From positions 558,001 to 622,000 of the forward strand of contig JAFEMH010000162.1 in NCBI GenBank assembly GCA_022495995.1: a stretch of 64,000 bases of DNA, written 5' to 3'. Made by a program: the position numbers and the translations under genes. Below the pieces are notes generated by a model, which was given only the letters and a program-made list of their open reading frames with translations, ran no database searches and had not been told where the DNA came from. Shown here one piece after another: positions 1-9,639 of the stretch (positions are counted from its first letter, which is position 1; every line of letters begins with the position of its first letter). The DNA is from Adenophora triphylla var. japonica. Its lineage: Eukaryota > Streptophyta > Magnoliopsida > Asterales > Campanulaceae.

Positions 1-879
1 TTTATTAGGGCAATTATATCTTTTTGAATTAGTTAAAATGAATAAGCTAAAAATATATATATTTACTATTCATTAGTGATTATAAGGTCAAAATCTTGCA
101 AAAAACTAATTTTTTGTAACATAAGAAAAAAAACTAATTTTAAAGCACTAAGTCTAACTAATAAGAATGACGAAGTATTCTGAAAACTAGTTTTTTTATA
201 ACATTTTGAAGAAAACTAGTTTTTCACAAGAGTTACTCGATTATAAGTTAATAATTTATTATTTTTACTTTTGATATTTCATTTAATATTTTGTGTTAAA
301 AAATTAAACTATAAATATTTTTAGAAATATTCAGTTCAAAATATGATTATTTTCTACAATATTGTGGAAAAAAAATAAGCAAAAGTATAAATAAAAGTAA
401 GAGGTTTTTACCAATAAGTCACTGAGATAGGGTAAAATTTAGTAATAATAACACAACATTTCATATTCTATTTTATGATTCTTGGGTTGAAATCAATACC
501 CCGTAGAGTTCCCGGGCCTCTTGTGATAATTCTAAATGACAAACCTAGCCCCACCTACCCAACCCTTATATACAGCCTCCCTAACCTTTACCCAATCACT
601 AATTTTTATGCATCGAGTCCTTGAATATGGTTGTTATTCTGATAAATTAATTACAAATTGTTCAAATTTATTAATTATTTGTTTAGTTTTAATTTATTTT
701 TTGCTGAAGTTTGGTGCAACTTAGGTGGCTTTTGTTTTTTTTAAGCGTTAAGTTCTGAAATCTGATTTCACCTTTGAAATCTGATTAAGTGTTAAGAGGC
801 AGCGTCTGAAGACTGAATTCTGAATTATGCAAGCTGTTTAATTTTCAATCTGAATTCGTTTTCTGAAATGTGTGTATTA
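1..879. other. AT-rich non-coding sequence
   Basis: No convincing gene is seen on either strand. From about 722 a stretch beginning GGTGGCTTTTG followed by repeated TCTGAA words resembles the ends of hAT-type MITEs, but no partner inverted repeat or target duplication was found, so it is only a suspicion. Short open frames here have no recognisable content. Confidence 0.5.
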
Positions 880-1198
<319 letters not shown>

Positions 1199-1350
1199 TT
1201 GTAAAGTTACTTCCTTACATTTATCTTCTAGTATAGTGAATGTATAAGTAATCCTAGGTCCAATACCTAGATTTCTTCTGTCACTAAATTGTTTTTTTTT
1301 TGATTACCCAGTTCCCACTACGGATCAATCCCGACCACTGCGACCTACCC

Positions 1351-1683
1351 TTAGTTGTCACTAAATTGTTGTTTCCATGATTCATGGATATTTCTTCCTA
1401 AGTCTCCGGGTAACTTAACAAAATATTTATCACATAATTCATCATTCATAGCTTGTCCTGTTTGTGATAGTAATCTGATAAAATCTAATGTAAATTCATT
1501 TATATATTTCATGTCTGCTATACTTAACTGTTCTAAATTTCTAATAGCTGTATCTTGTTTAAGAGTAGTATTTTTTGCTGGATTGACTCCTAGTATTAAT
1601 GTTCTAATTTGACTAGTAAAATTATATGGGTTGTCACCTATGGCTTTTAGTCTGTTTATTTCATCGGGATTCTCAGTTTTACC
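1351..1683 (-). pseudogene. Pararetroviral coat-protein (Gag-like) fragment
   Basis: The minus strand reads open for about 110 codons from 1683 to a TAA at 1351-1353, without a start codon of its own. Seen: a stretch beginning [20 protein letters not shown] and ending near KLPGDLGRNIHESWKQQ. Known: a conserved block with GDNPYNF, a tyrosine-rich middle and a KLPGDLG-type end resembles the capsid core of badnavirus-like Caulimoviridae and related Gag proteins. Inferred: a truncated capsid domain of an endogenous caulimovirid. It has neither the N-terminal part nor the zinc knuckle, and it sits between two TA-type microsatellites. It looks like a different capsid type from the fragment at 2531-3800, so two viral sources are possible. 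Confidence 0.6.
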
Positions 1684-1889
1684 ACTATGGTATGATTGAT
1701 TATATCAAATTTCGATTAACTCCTACCACAAAAATAATTCTAAACAGTTTTGGTGAAAAATTCACAATAGTGCCCGGCAACATAGCTTTACAGTCCTACC
1801 CACAGGAAGTTGGATGCAAAATCTTTGCATCTTTTCCCGAGATGGATGCTTACACATACGTACTCAAATGTAAAGCGAATTTTCATAAG
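1684..1889. other. Unassigned AT-rich segment
   Basis: The plus strand is open through this stretch (residues such as [20 protein letters not shown]) before running into the microsatellite. The content looks protein-like and could be another viral piece, possibly from the movement protein region, but no diagnostic motif is visible, so it is left unassigned. Confidence 0.3.
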
Positions 1890-1921
1890 CAAATACATAT
1901 ATATATATCTATATATATATG

Positions 1922-1958
<37 letters not shown>

Positions 1959-2080
1959 GTATATATATATATGTATATACATATATGTATACATATATGT
2001 ATATATATGTATATACATATATGTATACATATATGTATATATATGTATATACATATATGTATATACATATATGTATATAC

Positions 2081-2121
<41 letters not shown>

Positions 2122-2130
2122 TATGTATAT

Positions 2131-2192
<62 letters not shown>
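1890..2192. repeat. (TA)n / (TATG-TATACA)n compound microsatellite
   Basis: TA dinucleotides mixed with regularly spaced TATG and TACATATATG words and a short CACACACAC tract. Open frames of up to 200 residues (Y, I, H, C and M only) on both strands are repeat artefacts. The array directly abuts the first copy of the pararetroviral promoter region at 2192. Confidence 0.95.
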
Positions 2193-2196
<4 letters not shown>

Positions 2197-2523
2197 GATG
2201 TTTATTCCATAAAAGGAAGCGTTTTTACAACTGAAGGAAAGCTCTCCTTATATAGCTGGAGAGGGGATACCTTTACAGACACCTGTCCATATTGGACAAC
2301 AAACTTTAGATAAAACAAAAACTTTTACAAAAGGAGTGGTCTTTATTGAAGTCGAGTGCACATTGGGCCCCATCGTCACTATCAATAATGACTACCATAC
2401 AAACTACTTTATTTTATTAAAGTAATATTCTTGCTGTCTAAAGCATGAATTATGATGTCCCCCATTTGCCTTTTCATCATGATTGTCCTTGTCTGCCGAC
2501 CTGATTATCCCTTGTCCTTATCT
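2192..2523 (-). promoter_or_regulatory. Pararetroviral intergenic promoter region, copy 1
   Basis: About 330 bases repeated almost exactly at 4157-4498. On the minus strand it carries TATATAAGG (2247-2255) and, about 45 bases downstream, AATAAA (2201-2206). This close TATA-then-polyadenylation spacing is typical of the Caulimoviridae transcript promoter/terminator region. The second copy lies directly downstream of viral ORF2 on the same strand, which supports the orientation. This copy ends at the microsatellite on its downstream side and at about 2525 on the upstream side, where it joins a plus-strand capsid fragment. Confidence 0.65.
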
Positions 2524-2530
2524 ACCTTTT

Positions 2531-3800
2531 TGATCTGTTTAGGTGATCAATTTGTATTACTAGAAAGGGAGTTAAATTCTCTTAAGGATACAAGTGACAA
2601 ACAAATGGATCAACAAAGATTAATAATTGACCAATTAAAATAATTAAATAAAGTCAACCAAGAAGAATCATTTTCATCTGTGCAAACAGGTGCTCCTATG
2701 ATTCAACCTCCTATCCCTGTTAAAGGATTTAAAATGGAGGATAATACTAATGAATTTGTTCATATTTTAGAACAAAAATTGAGAGATTTACATCTTAGTG
2801 TTCTGTCTAATGGAGGAACATCAAATCAATATGAGTCTTCTGAAAATAATGAAATTGAGACTGAGACTCAATCTGAATCCTCAGAAGAAACTAATGGTAT
2901 TAATCAGTTAACCAATATGTTTGCTGATTTAAACACTAATAATAATATTAGGGAATTAAACCCAATTTATACTCCTAAGCCTCTTGATAAATATTATTAC
3001 AAGAGACCTTCGCCTCAAGATCTTTTATTTGAAGAGCCTGAGCCCTTTCAGAATTCTTATTCTGGAAAAGTCATTTATGAGTGGAATATTGATGGCTTAA
3101 ATGATAAACAAATATTAGATGTAATACATAGAATAATTATGTATTCTACTGTGTGTAAACAGCATGGCAATAGCGACTGTGCCATAGCAAATTTTATAAT
3201 CACTGATTTTGTAGGACAATTAAGAGGTTGGTGGGATCATTATCTTACTGAACCACAAAAAATAGAAATAAGAAATCATAAAAAATTAGTTAAAACTGAA
3301 CCAGGTAGTGCAATTGTCACTACCGGAGAAGAAGATGCGGTGTATGCATTGTGTCTTGCGATCCTACAACATTTTGTAGGAAATACTACTCCAATTGCTG
3401 AGAAGTTGCAAACACTTCTCCAAAACCTAAGATGTCCATCTTTAACTCATTTTAGATGGTATAAAGATACATTTTTATCTAGGGTTTACCAATTAACAAA
3501 CCCTAATTCAACGCATTGGAAATCTAAATTTATAGATGGCCTCCCTCATCTTTTTGCTGAAAAGGTTCGGCAATCTTTAAGGATGAAGAATGATGGAATA
3601 AATATTAATTATTCCGAATTAACCTATGGGCAACTAATTAGTGGTTGCATAAATGAAGGATTAGCTTTGTGTAATGGCATTAAGCTAAAGAATCAATTAA
3701 GAAAATAAAAGTTATCAGAAAAACAACAATTGGGTGAATTCTGTGAACAATATGCTTTTGACCTGGGAAAATCATTAATTCCTGAGAAAAAAAGTTAAAA
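2531..3800 (+). pseudogene. Endogenous caulimovirid capsid (Gag-like) polyprotein fragment
   Basis: A coiled-coil-like start (2545-2643: LERELNSLKDTSD...) ends at a TAA. The main open frame (codons from 2680, first methionine 2698) runs to 3708. In order it shows an acidic Ser/Glu/Asn-rich spacer (residues 45-75), then a capsid core with GWWDHYLTE (about residues 183-191), a RWYKDTF block (about 263-269) and ELTYGQLI (about 312-319). After the stop at 3706-3708 the reading continues as a Gln/Leu-rich segment and then a Lys/Asn-rich basic tail to about 3900, where a zinc knuckle would be expected but is not seen. Known: this arrangement matches the capsid part of plant endogenous caulimovirid (florendovirus-type) polyproteins. 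Inferred: a fragment cut off before protease and RT. An LTR-element Gag is the alternative. Confidence 0.65.
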
Positions 3801-4156
3801 TAAATAAAAAACATAAAACTGTGTATAAGAAAAATAACTCTTTTAAAAATAAAGAAAAATATTACGAAAATCCTTATAAAAAGAATTATAAAAGACATTA
3901 TTATAAGGTGGCGTTTGTTTTTTCTTTCTTCCTCTTATTTGCCTCTGAATGCTTATTCATTCAGAGGTGGAGTAATTAAGTTCGTTTGATTTTTTTTTCG
4001 ATTACGACTTAACTGCCTCTTATTTAACTCTTATTTTTAAGTAATAGATTTGCCTCTTATTTGTCTCTTATTGCCTTATACTATATATATAATATATATA
4101 TTATATATATATATATATAGATGATGGAAGTGAGTGTGTTTAGAGAGAATATTTTG
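3801..4156. repeat. Low-complexity spacer with TA microsatellite
   Basis: Contains the basic, A-rich end of the capsid fragment. From 3907 a possible hAT-MITE-like stretch begins GGCGTTTG and contains a CTGAATG...CATTCAG stem near 3948-3968. Then TTATTTGCCTCT words repeat, followed by a TA-type microsatellite at about 4081-4119. No gene is seen. Confidence 0.5.
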
Positions 4157-4498
4157 TAAAGGATGTTTATTCCATAAAAGGAAGAGTGTTTACAACTGAA
4201 GGGAAGCTCTCCTTATATAGCTGGAGAGGGGATACCTTTACAGACACCTGTCCATATTGGACAACAAACTTTAGATAAAACAAAAACTTTTACAAAAGGA
4301 GTGGTCTATATTGAAGCCGGATGCACATTGGGCCCCATCGTCACTATCAATAATGACTACCATACAAACGACTTTACTTTACTTTATTAAAGCAATATTC
4401 TTGTTGTCTAAGCATGAATTATGATGTCCCCCCATTTGCCTTTTCATCATGACTGTCCTTGTCTGCCGACCTGATTATCCCTTGTCCTTATCTACCGA
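4157..4498 (-). promoter_or_regulatory. Pararetroviral intergenic promoter region, copy 2
   Basis: Near-identical direct repeat of 2192-2523. On the minus strand, TATATAAGG is at 4211-4219 and AATAAA at 4166-4171. It follows the 3' end of viral ORF2 (stop near 4524), matching the order ORF2 then intergenic promoter in a circular caulimovirid genome. It ends about 40 bases from a TA microsatellite. Confidence 0.7.
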
Positions 4499-4523
4499 CT
4501 TGATTTAGTGCGGTCCTCTTCAT

Positions 4524-6159
4524 TTATCCCGTGATATTTTTGAGATGAATTAATCTTATCTTTAAATAATGTAACTTCATTTTTTGTCTCTTGGCCCATA
4601 GCACATTATCTTGGGCAGTGACCTGATTGGTCCACACATTTTTATTTTTTCTTAATTCTTCTTTTATTTCGTCATCAAGCTCCTTAATTTCCTTACGGAG
4701 CTGTCTTTCCTTCATGTTGAATTGATCAAAAGCAGATTTAATAGGATTACTAGCCATTTAACCTTTTGTCTTTGGCTGGGCCTTTCCCCTTTGATGCAGC
4801 TCTAGATTGCTAAGCTATGGCCTCGATTAATGAGTCCCAAATATCCTCTTGAGTTGGCTCGGGCTGAGTCTCGCCTGCCAGACAGTTGAAAGTAATAATG
4901 GAGTCTAGTGATCCATGTGATGAAACAGTTTTCATCGAATCAGCATCCTTTGCTGAATGAGTGGGAAATGCAGAGAGGAATTGGTTCTTCATATGGTCCA
5001 GAACTTTCACCATGATTTTTTCCTCAGATTCCTTGGGATATTTTTTCTGGAAATAATTTAGGGATATTTTTTATGGAAATAATTTTTTAGGCTACTCATT
5101 GAGCCTTGCTGGAAACATTGCTCTTTAGACCCTTTATTACGGTCATCATTAATAGCAGTTTGAATATTGACTGTTAATTTACTAATATCTTCAGCATTCA
5201 TTCTAGTCCACCATTTAAAAAAGAAATTTCTTTGTAAAATTGGGATATCACAATTATCATGAGAGATGGATATTGTCCATCTCCAAATCCATGGAATTTG
5301 GAATTTTGCAAAGAATAAGAAAGAACATTGTCCATAAATAATTTTCTCAGTTTGCACATTCAAAACTAGTGGACTATTGTCACACCACGAATTGTATAAA
5401 TCCCCAATTTCTTTTGGTAAAATTTCCAAAGAAGGACCAAATTTAGACCACCAGTTATAAATCCAATTTGGAACTGATTTCTCCAGAATTTCTGGATTTA
5501 TTGAGAAAAACCAAGAATATTTGTTCTTGGGGTTTTGGTAATAAAATACCTTTGAAAAGGCTTGAATATAATCCCAATAATTAAAATAGGCATATTGCCC
5601 TTCAACTATTTTCACAGCTTTTTCCCCATTGGGATTTAATCCCCACTCTCGAGGGAGCAATATTTTATTAATGTGGCATTTACTATAATTTATAAATTTT
5701 TCTTCACTACTGCTATTATAGTGATGAGTAATTGTTACTAATTCAGTAACTATGAGCAAGATTTCCAGATTCAGTCTTGCCTGCCCATGAAGGCCTGGAT
5801 ATCCTCTTGATTCGAGGTATCTGGTCTTAATTGACCAACCATCATTTTTGGTAATTTCGAGGTCTTCATTCTCAATGTACATCACAAATTCTGTGATAGG
5901 ATTTTCATAATATTCCTGTTACTGAGTATTCTCAACCATTGTCATATCTTTATAGGATATCATCTTATTGGATGATGAGGTAGAAGCAGAGGATTTCCCT
6001 AATTGATACATTGGCCTGATTGGTATATTGGCTGATTGGCAAATTGTCCAATCTCCTATTATAGGAACACTTGATTCTCTAAGGGGGTAACCTATTATTA
6101 CTCCCATTTCCTCCACCACGGCCATAACCGCGACCTCTTCCCCTATTAGCGGTTGTCAT
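4524..6159 (-). pseudogene. Endogenous caulimovirid ORF2-like reading frame
   Basis: The minus-strand frame starts at ATG 6157-6159 with an RGG-box-like N-terminus (RGRGRGYGRGG) and can be followed to 4524. Breaks: a frame change near 6105 in a C-rich run, an in-frame TAA near 5917, and a frame change near 5060 where a short ATTTTTT(A/C)TGGAAATAATTT-type unit is duplicated. The long middle section (5058-5885, 275 codons) is rich in aromatic residues and includes WSIKTRYLESRGYPGLHGQ and YNWWSKFG. The C-terminal part (4524-4757) is a charged helix that should form a coiled coil. Known: some endogenous plant caulimovirids (florendoviruses) carry a second frame of unknown function between the RT/RNase H polyprotein and the intergenic promoter, and this position fits. 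The function is unknown and the copy cannot encode a full product. Confidence 0.6.
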
Positions 6160-6172
6160 TTTCCCTGTAAAA

Positions 6173-6530
6173 ATTCTCCGGTTAAATAATCAGCAAGAGA
6201 ATTATTTTCTCCTTTTATATATTGAATATCAAATTCAAAGGTAGATAGCTGAGCTTGCCATCATGCAAATATTTGCTTTGCCACTAGATTTTTGACATCT
6301 TTTTCAATAATAGATTTTACTGAACTGCAATCAATTCTTAATAAAAAATTTCGATTTAATAAATCATCTTGAAATTTTGAAATACATTTAATTACAGAAA
6401 GCATTTCTTTCTTAATAGTTGAATATTTCAACTGAGTGGGATTCCATTTTCCCTATGTGAATCGAACTAAAACTTCTTTTGAATGTTCAGGATTCACTTG
6501 TTTTAAAATACCACCATATCCTATATCGAA
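6173..6530 (-). pseudogene. Pararetroviral RNase H fragment (end of RT polyprotein)
   Basis: The minus strand reads an RNase H C-terminal domain: a GYGGILKQ strand near 6520, then NFLLRIDCSSVKSIIEKDVK (about 6290-6350), and FEFDIQYIKGENNSLADYLT near 6200-6240, followed by the polyprotein end just upstream of ORF2. Internal stops occur near 6453 and 6260, where tryptophan and arginine are expected. The RT proper is missing. Upstream of about 6530 the sequence switches abruptly to an unrelated DUF7745-like frame, so this is a rearrangement breakpoint. RNase H cuts the RNA of RNA/DNA hybrids during reverse transcription; this copy is inactive. Confidence 0.7.
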
Positions 6531-7183
6531 ATGACTGCACAATTGTGGAATGTCTCTGCTAGCAACAGTGGAATGATGTCCATCGCTCCTTGTCCAGATT
6601 GAATATGCTGGATGTCAACTCCTCGATCACCTCTCAGCTGCCTGATGATCTCTAACAGCGTAGCTGGACACACTCCGATGTAGCCGCAGAAGTAGTGCGC
6701 AGACAGAATGAGCAACATGAATATATCTAAGGAAGTGGATGCATCAAACAGACTGGGGCTGGTCCGACTCAATCTGTCTATATGAGTCAAGTCTATGAAT
6801 CTATCGTCCACGACAATGTCCGATACCCAGTCTGCTGATAATCCCAAGAATTCAGATAGTTGCTCTGTAACTGATCGTCTGTCTCGCGGAAATGCCATAG
6901 TCCTCGATCCAGCCACACCAGTCAGTGCTCGGAAATCCTCCATCGTTGACATCAGATCGTTGTATGATAGGGTGAACACATGTCGCTTCGAATCCCAAAA
7001 GCACGAAGCAGCTCGGAGCATATCCCAATCAATTTTCCAATCTTTTAGAGACCAGATGCATGGCATGCTATACCTCTTGTCAATAAGTTTCCGGTGTTGT
7101 TTTTGGTGAAAGCGCGAGAGTTCAAGAAAGTCTTGTTGAAATTGATACTCTCGGGAAACAATTTCTCCATTGTAATGCTCCAT
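6521..7183 (-). CDS. DUF7745-like protein fragment (plant-mobile-domain-like)
   Basis: An uninterrupted 220-codon frame starts at ATG 7181-7183. Seen: a charged N-terminus, then WKIDWDMLRAASCFWDSKRHVFTLSY followed by DLMSTMEDFRALTG (about residues 48-88). Known: the pattern of W...L..A..FWD...H.F...D...T.E...L is typical of the plant DUF7745 / aminotransferase-like plant-mobile-domain group, which is common near retroelements and of unknown biochemical function. The family is usually longer. Here the last residues before the TGA read into the viral RNase H junction, so the C-terminus is chimeric. The frame ends only about 54 bases from the Helitron 3' end, which probably inserted just upstream of its start. 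Expression is uncertain. Confidence 0.5.
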   Translation of the reverse strand: MEHYNGEIVSREYQFQQDFLELSRFHQKQHRKLIDKRYSMPCIWSLKDWKIDWDMLRAASCFWDSKRHVFTLSYNDLMSTMEDFRALTGVAGSRTMAFPRDRRSVTEQLSEFLGLSADWVSDIVVDDRFIDLTHIDRLSRTSPSLFDASTSLDIFMLLILSAHYFCGYIGVCPATLLEIIRQLRGDRGVDIQHIQSGQGAMDIIPLLLAETFHNCAVISI

Positions 7184-7236
7184 GTTGCCTTAAATTGGGG
7201 CTGCTGGGATTTTTTACCTATTAATATTGTGAATAA

Positions 7237-7265
7237 CTAGTCAGTAACCCGTCGGTACCCGACGG
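7237..7265 (-). other. Helitron 3' terminus with hairpin
   Basis: On the minus strand CCGTCGG, a 3-nt loop and CCGACGG form a perfect 7-bp stem (7249-7265). Eight bases then lead to the terminal CTAG, followed by T at the host junction. This is the standard rolling-circle termination signal of Helitrons. Confidence 0.85.
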
Positions 7266-7683
7266 TGAATATTTTTTTTTTATTAAGTAAATAATTATTT
7301 ATGTGTTTTAATTGATTTTTAAGTAACAATATAAATCGAAATTGATAAAAATGTAGCGGATATTAGGAGTATAATTAGTACAGAAAAAAGATGTTGACAC
7401 ATGATGTAACGTGGAAAGCCCTTGAGACAACTATCTCGCCGGCACAAAACCACGAGTGGTTAGGTCCCTGCCTAACCAAAAAAACAGTATTAAGATTTTA
7501 GTGTTACAACTTTGGAAGATGAAGAGATATGGTTACAATAGCGTGAGTTTAATAGTGTGTGCCTAAGTGTCAACATAATCTCTTCCATCTCCTATATATT
7601 TAAAGAAAAACAAAATAAAAACAAAGAAAATAATAAGAAATTGCAATACTTTTGTTTAACCACAAATTGTACGACATAAATTC
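7266..7683. other. Helitron 3' non-coding region
   Basis: AT-rich sequence between the helicase stop and the 3' hairpin. A moderately GC-rich patch at 7395-7490 (GTGGAAAGCCC, CTCGCCGGCAC) may be a captured fragment of a host gene, but it is too short to identify. Confidence 0.4.
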
Positions 7684-9480
7684 TCAGAATCTGTCAAAAA
7701 CTTCCTTGTAGACTACATTCAGCGTCTTGTCATATGTTTGAGCATCTGAATCACAAATAATAACTTTAAGTCCTCTCTTGCTGGTTACTCTGGAAAATGC
7801 TACATGAAGTTGTCTGTGACTGAAAACAGGTTGTGAAAGATATAGTCCTACATAGAAAAGAGATTGTCCCTGACTCTTGTTGATTGTCATAGCAAAAGAA
7901 ACGGCAAGTGGAAATTGCCTTCTTTGGAATCTTACTGGAAATTTTGTCACATCTGACGGAGACATTATCATTCTAGGAATAAGCACTTTCATGCCAGCAT
8001 TCTTTTCTGAAAGCATCTTGGCTTCGACTACGTGCTTACCTACATATATGTAACAAAATTAAGTATTAAATTATATGCATATAAAAAATAAAAATTATTG
8101 TATTTACCTAATTGAGTGACAATCATTCTGATGCCGTTACACAATTCAGCAGCTTGATCAAGATTTCTCAAAAGCATTACTATGCACCCAACCTTCAGCT
8201 TAATAATGTGATTTGTCAATCCAGAACACTTGATAGTGTTTAGAAATTCAAGTGAGAATATATCTTCAGCACCATTTTCATCATCCTCATCCTTACAAAT
8301 GGCATCAGAACTTATATATTCAACTTCGTCTCCCGGAAAGAATGACATGACATAATCATTTATGTTATCGACAATCTCATTTGTTGGAGCAAGCACAGCT
8401 CTAGTCTGGAAGAATCCTTCGACATTCTTATTTTGCAATAAGTCAGGATATATAGATTCGACTATTTTTGCAATATGATCCGAAGCCTCACGAATCAATA
8501 TATCATAAGAAAGGTTAATGTCAATTTCCCCGTCATTATCTCCACCGGCAATCCCATCTCCGATACTCAAGAGCCACTGAGCAAAATCTCTTATCTCTTC
8601 GGAATTATGAGAAGTAGAATCACCCTACATTAAGTTAAATATATACAAATTAATTAAATTGAAATAAAAATATTTAAGTAGATGAATAAAGGCTATTTAA
8701 GAATTACCTGCAATCTCATATTATGCGTCAATCCGAGAACATCACAAGCTATTCCATATTTTGGATGAACAGAGTGCAAGATGCACAATATCATGCCTAC
8801 TCCCTTTAGGAACAACAGTAAAATCTCAAGTCACCACCGAATACAATAACTAAACCACCAAATGGTTTATTGGAATATCTCCCCTCGGGTGTACGAATAA
8901 TATCTCGGAGGCTACGATCGAGAGCCTCAAAACAATGTTTATGAGCCATTGGAGCTTCGTCCCATATAATTAGTTTGGTTTTCTCGTAGAAGTGCCGCCT
9001 CATCCGTACCCGACTTTAGTTTACCGCAAGTTGAGCTCTCGTTTACCCGTATCGGGATACCGAACCTAGAATGCGCGGTCCTACCTTTCGAAAGGAGCAA
9101 TGAAGCTATGCCACCGGGAAGCAACAGAAGAACAATATCTCTCCCCGCTCCTTAATGCAACACAGTGTTTTCCATAAGAAGGTCTTTCCCGTACCACCAT
9201 AACCATAGAGGAAAAACACACCATCGTTTCCTCGATCAACAAATGACATAATCTTATCATAAACACTCTTTGCTCTACCGTTAACTGAGGATGTAATTTG
9301 AAGTGCTCAGCTTTCATCTCATTAATGTCATAAGATGTCTCATCTAGAATGAGCTTATTATCGCATCACCAATGACATTGCCCACCGGTTTAGGCATGTC
9401 TTTAACTTTATGGAGACTGCTGCAATTCTCGATCAGTAACTTCTCAATTTCCGCCAAAGCAAGATTTTGGACCTGTTCAT
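7684..9480 (-). pseudogene. Helitron PIF1-type DNA helicase domain
   Basis: This is the C-terminal half of the Helitron protein, an ATP-dependent 5'-3' helicase that unwinds donor DNA during rolling-circle transposition. In order on the minus strand: Walker A GYGGTGKT (about 9190-9210), a RTAHSRFGIPI block (about 9050-9080), Walker B IIWDEAPM (about 8945-8970), DRSLRDII and a KPFGG..VVFGGD block (about 8830-8910). Then come a middle region (8040-8570) and the final helicase motifs, including AMTINKSQGQS and HVAFSRVTSKRGLKV (7684-8016). Breaks: frame changes near 9080, 9000 and 8815. Non-coding AT-rich interruptions at about 8570-8710 and 8017-8105 look like introns. The motifs are intact residue by residue, so decay is recent or partly technical. 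Confidence 0.85.
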
Positions 9481-9639
9481 TAATTAATTTCAAACCTGAA
9501 ATTATAAAAAACAAAATAAATATATTAATATAGATAAATATATAGAATCATATTGTATAACTGTAAATTAGAAATAAAATCATAATTGATATTTATTGTA
9601 AAACAAATATGTAAACATGGGACGGAATTCCCGGATTAT

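Noticed and set aside
1626..2313. Several 80-200 residue open frames on both strands
   Set aside because: They are dominated by Tyr/Ile/His/Cys from the TATG/TA repeat and overlap each other in opposite directions.
2192..4498. A short LTR retrotransposon with 330-bp LTRs
   Set aside because: The repeats do not begin TG and end CA, have no target duplication or primer-binding site, and point opposite to the coding segment between them; a duplicated pararetroviral promoter fits better.
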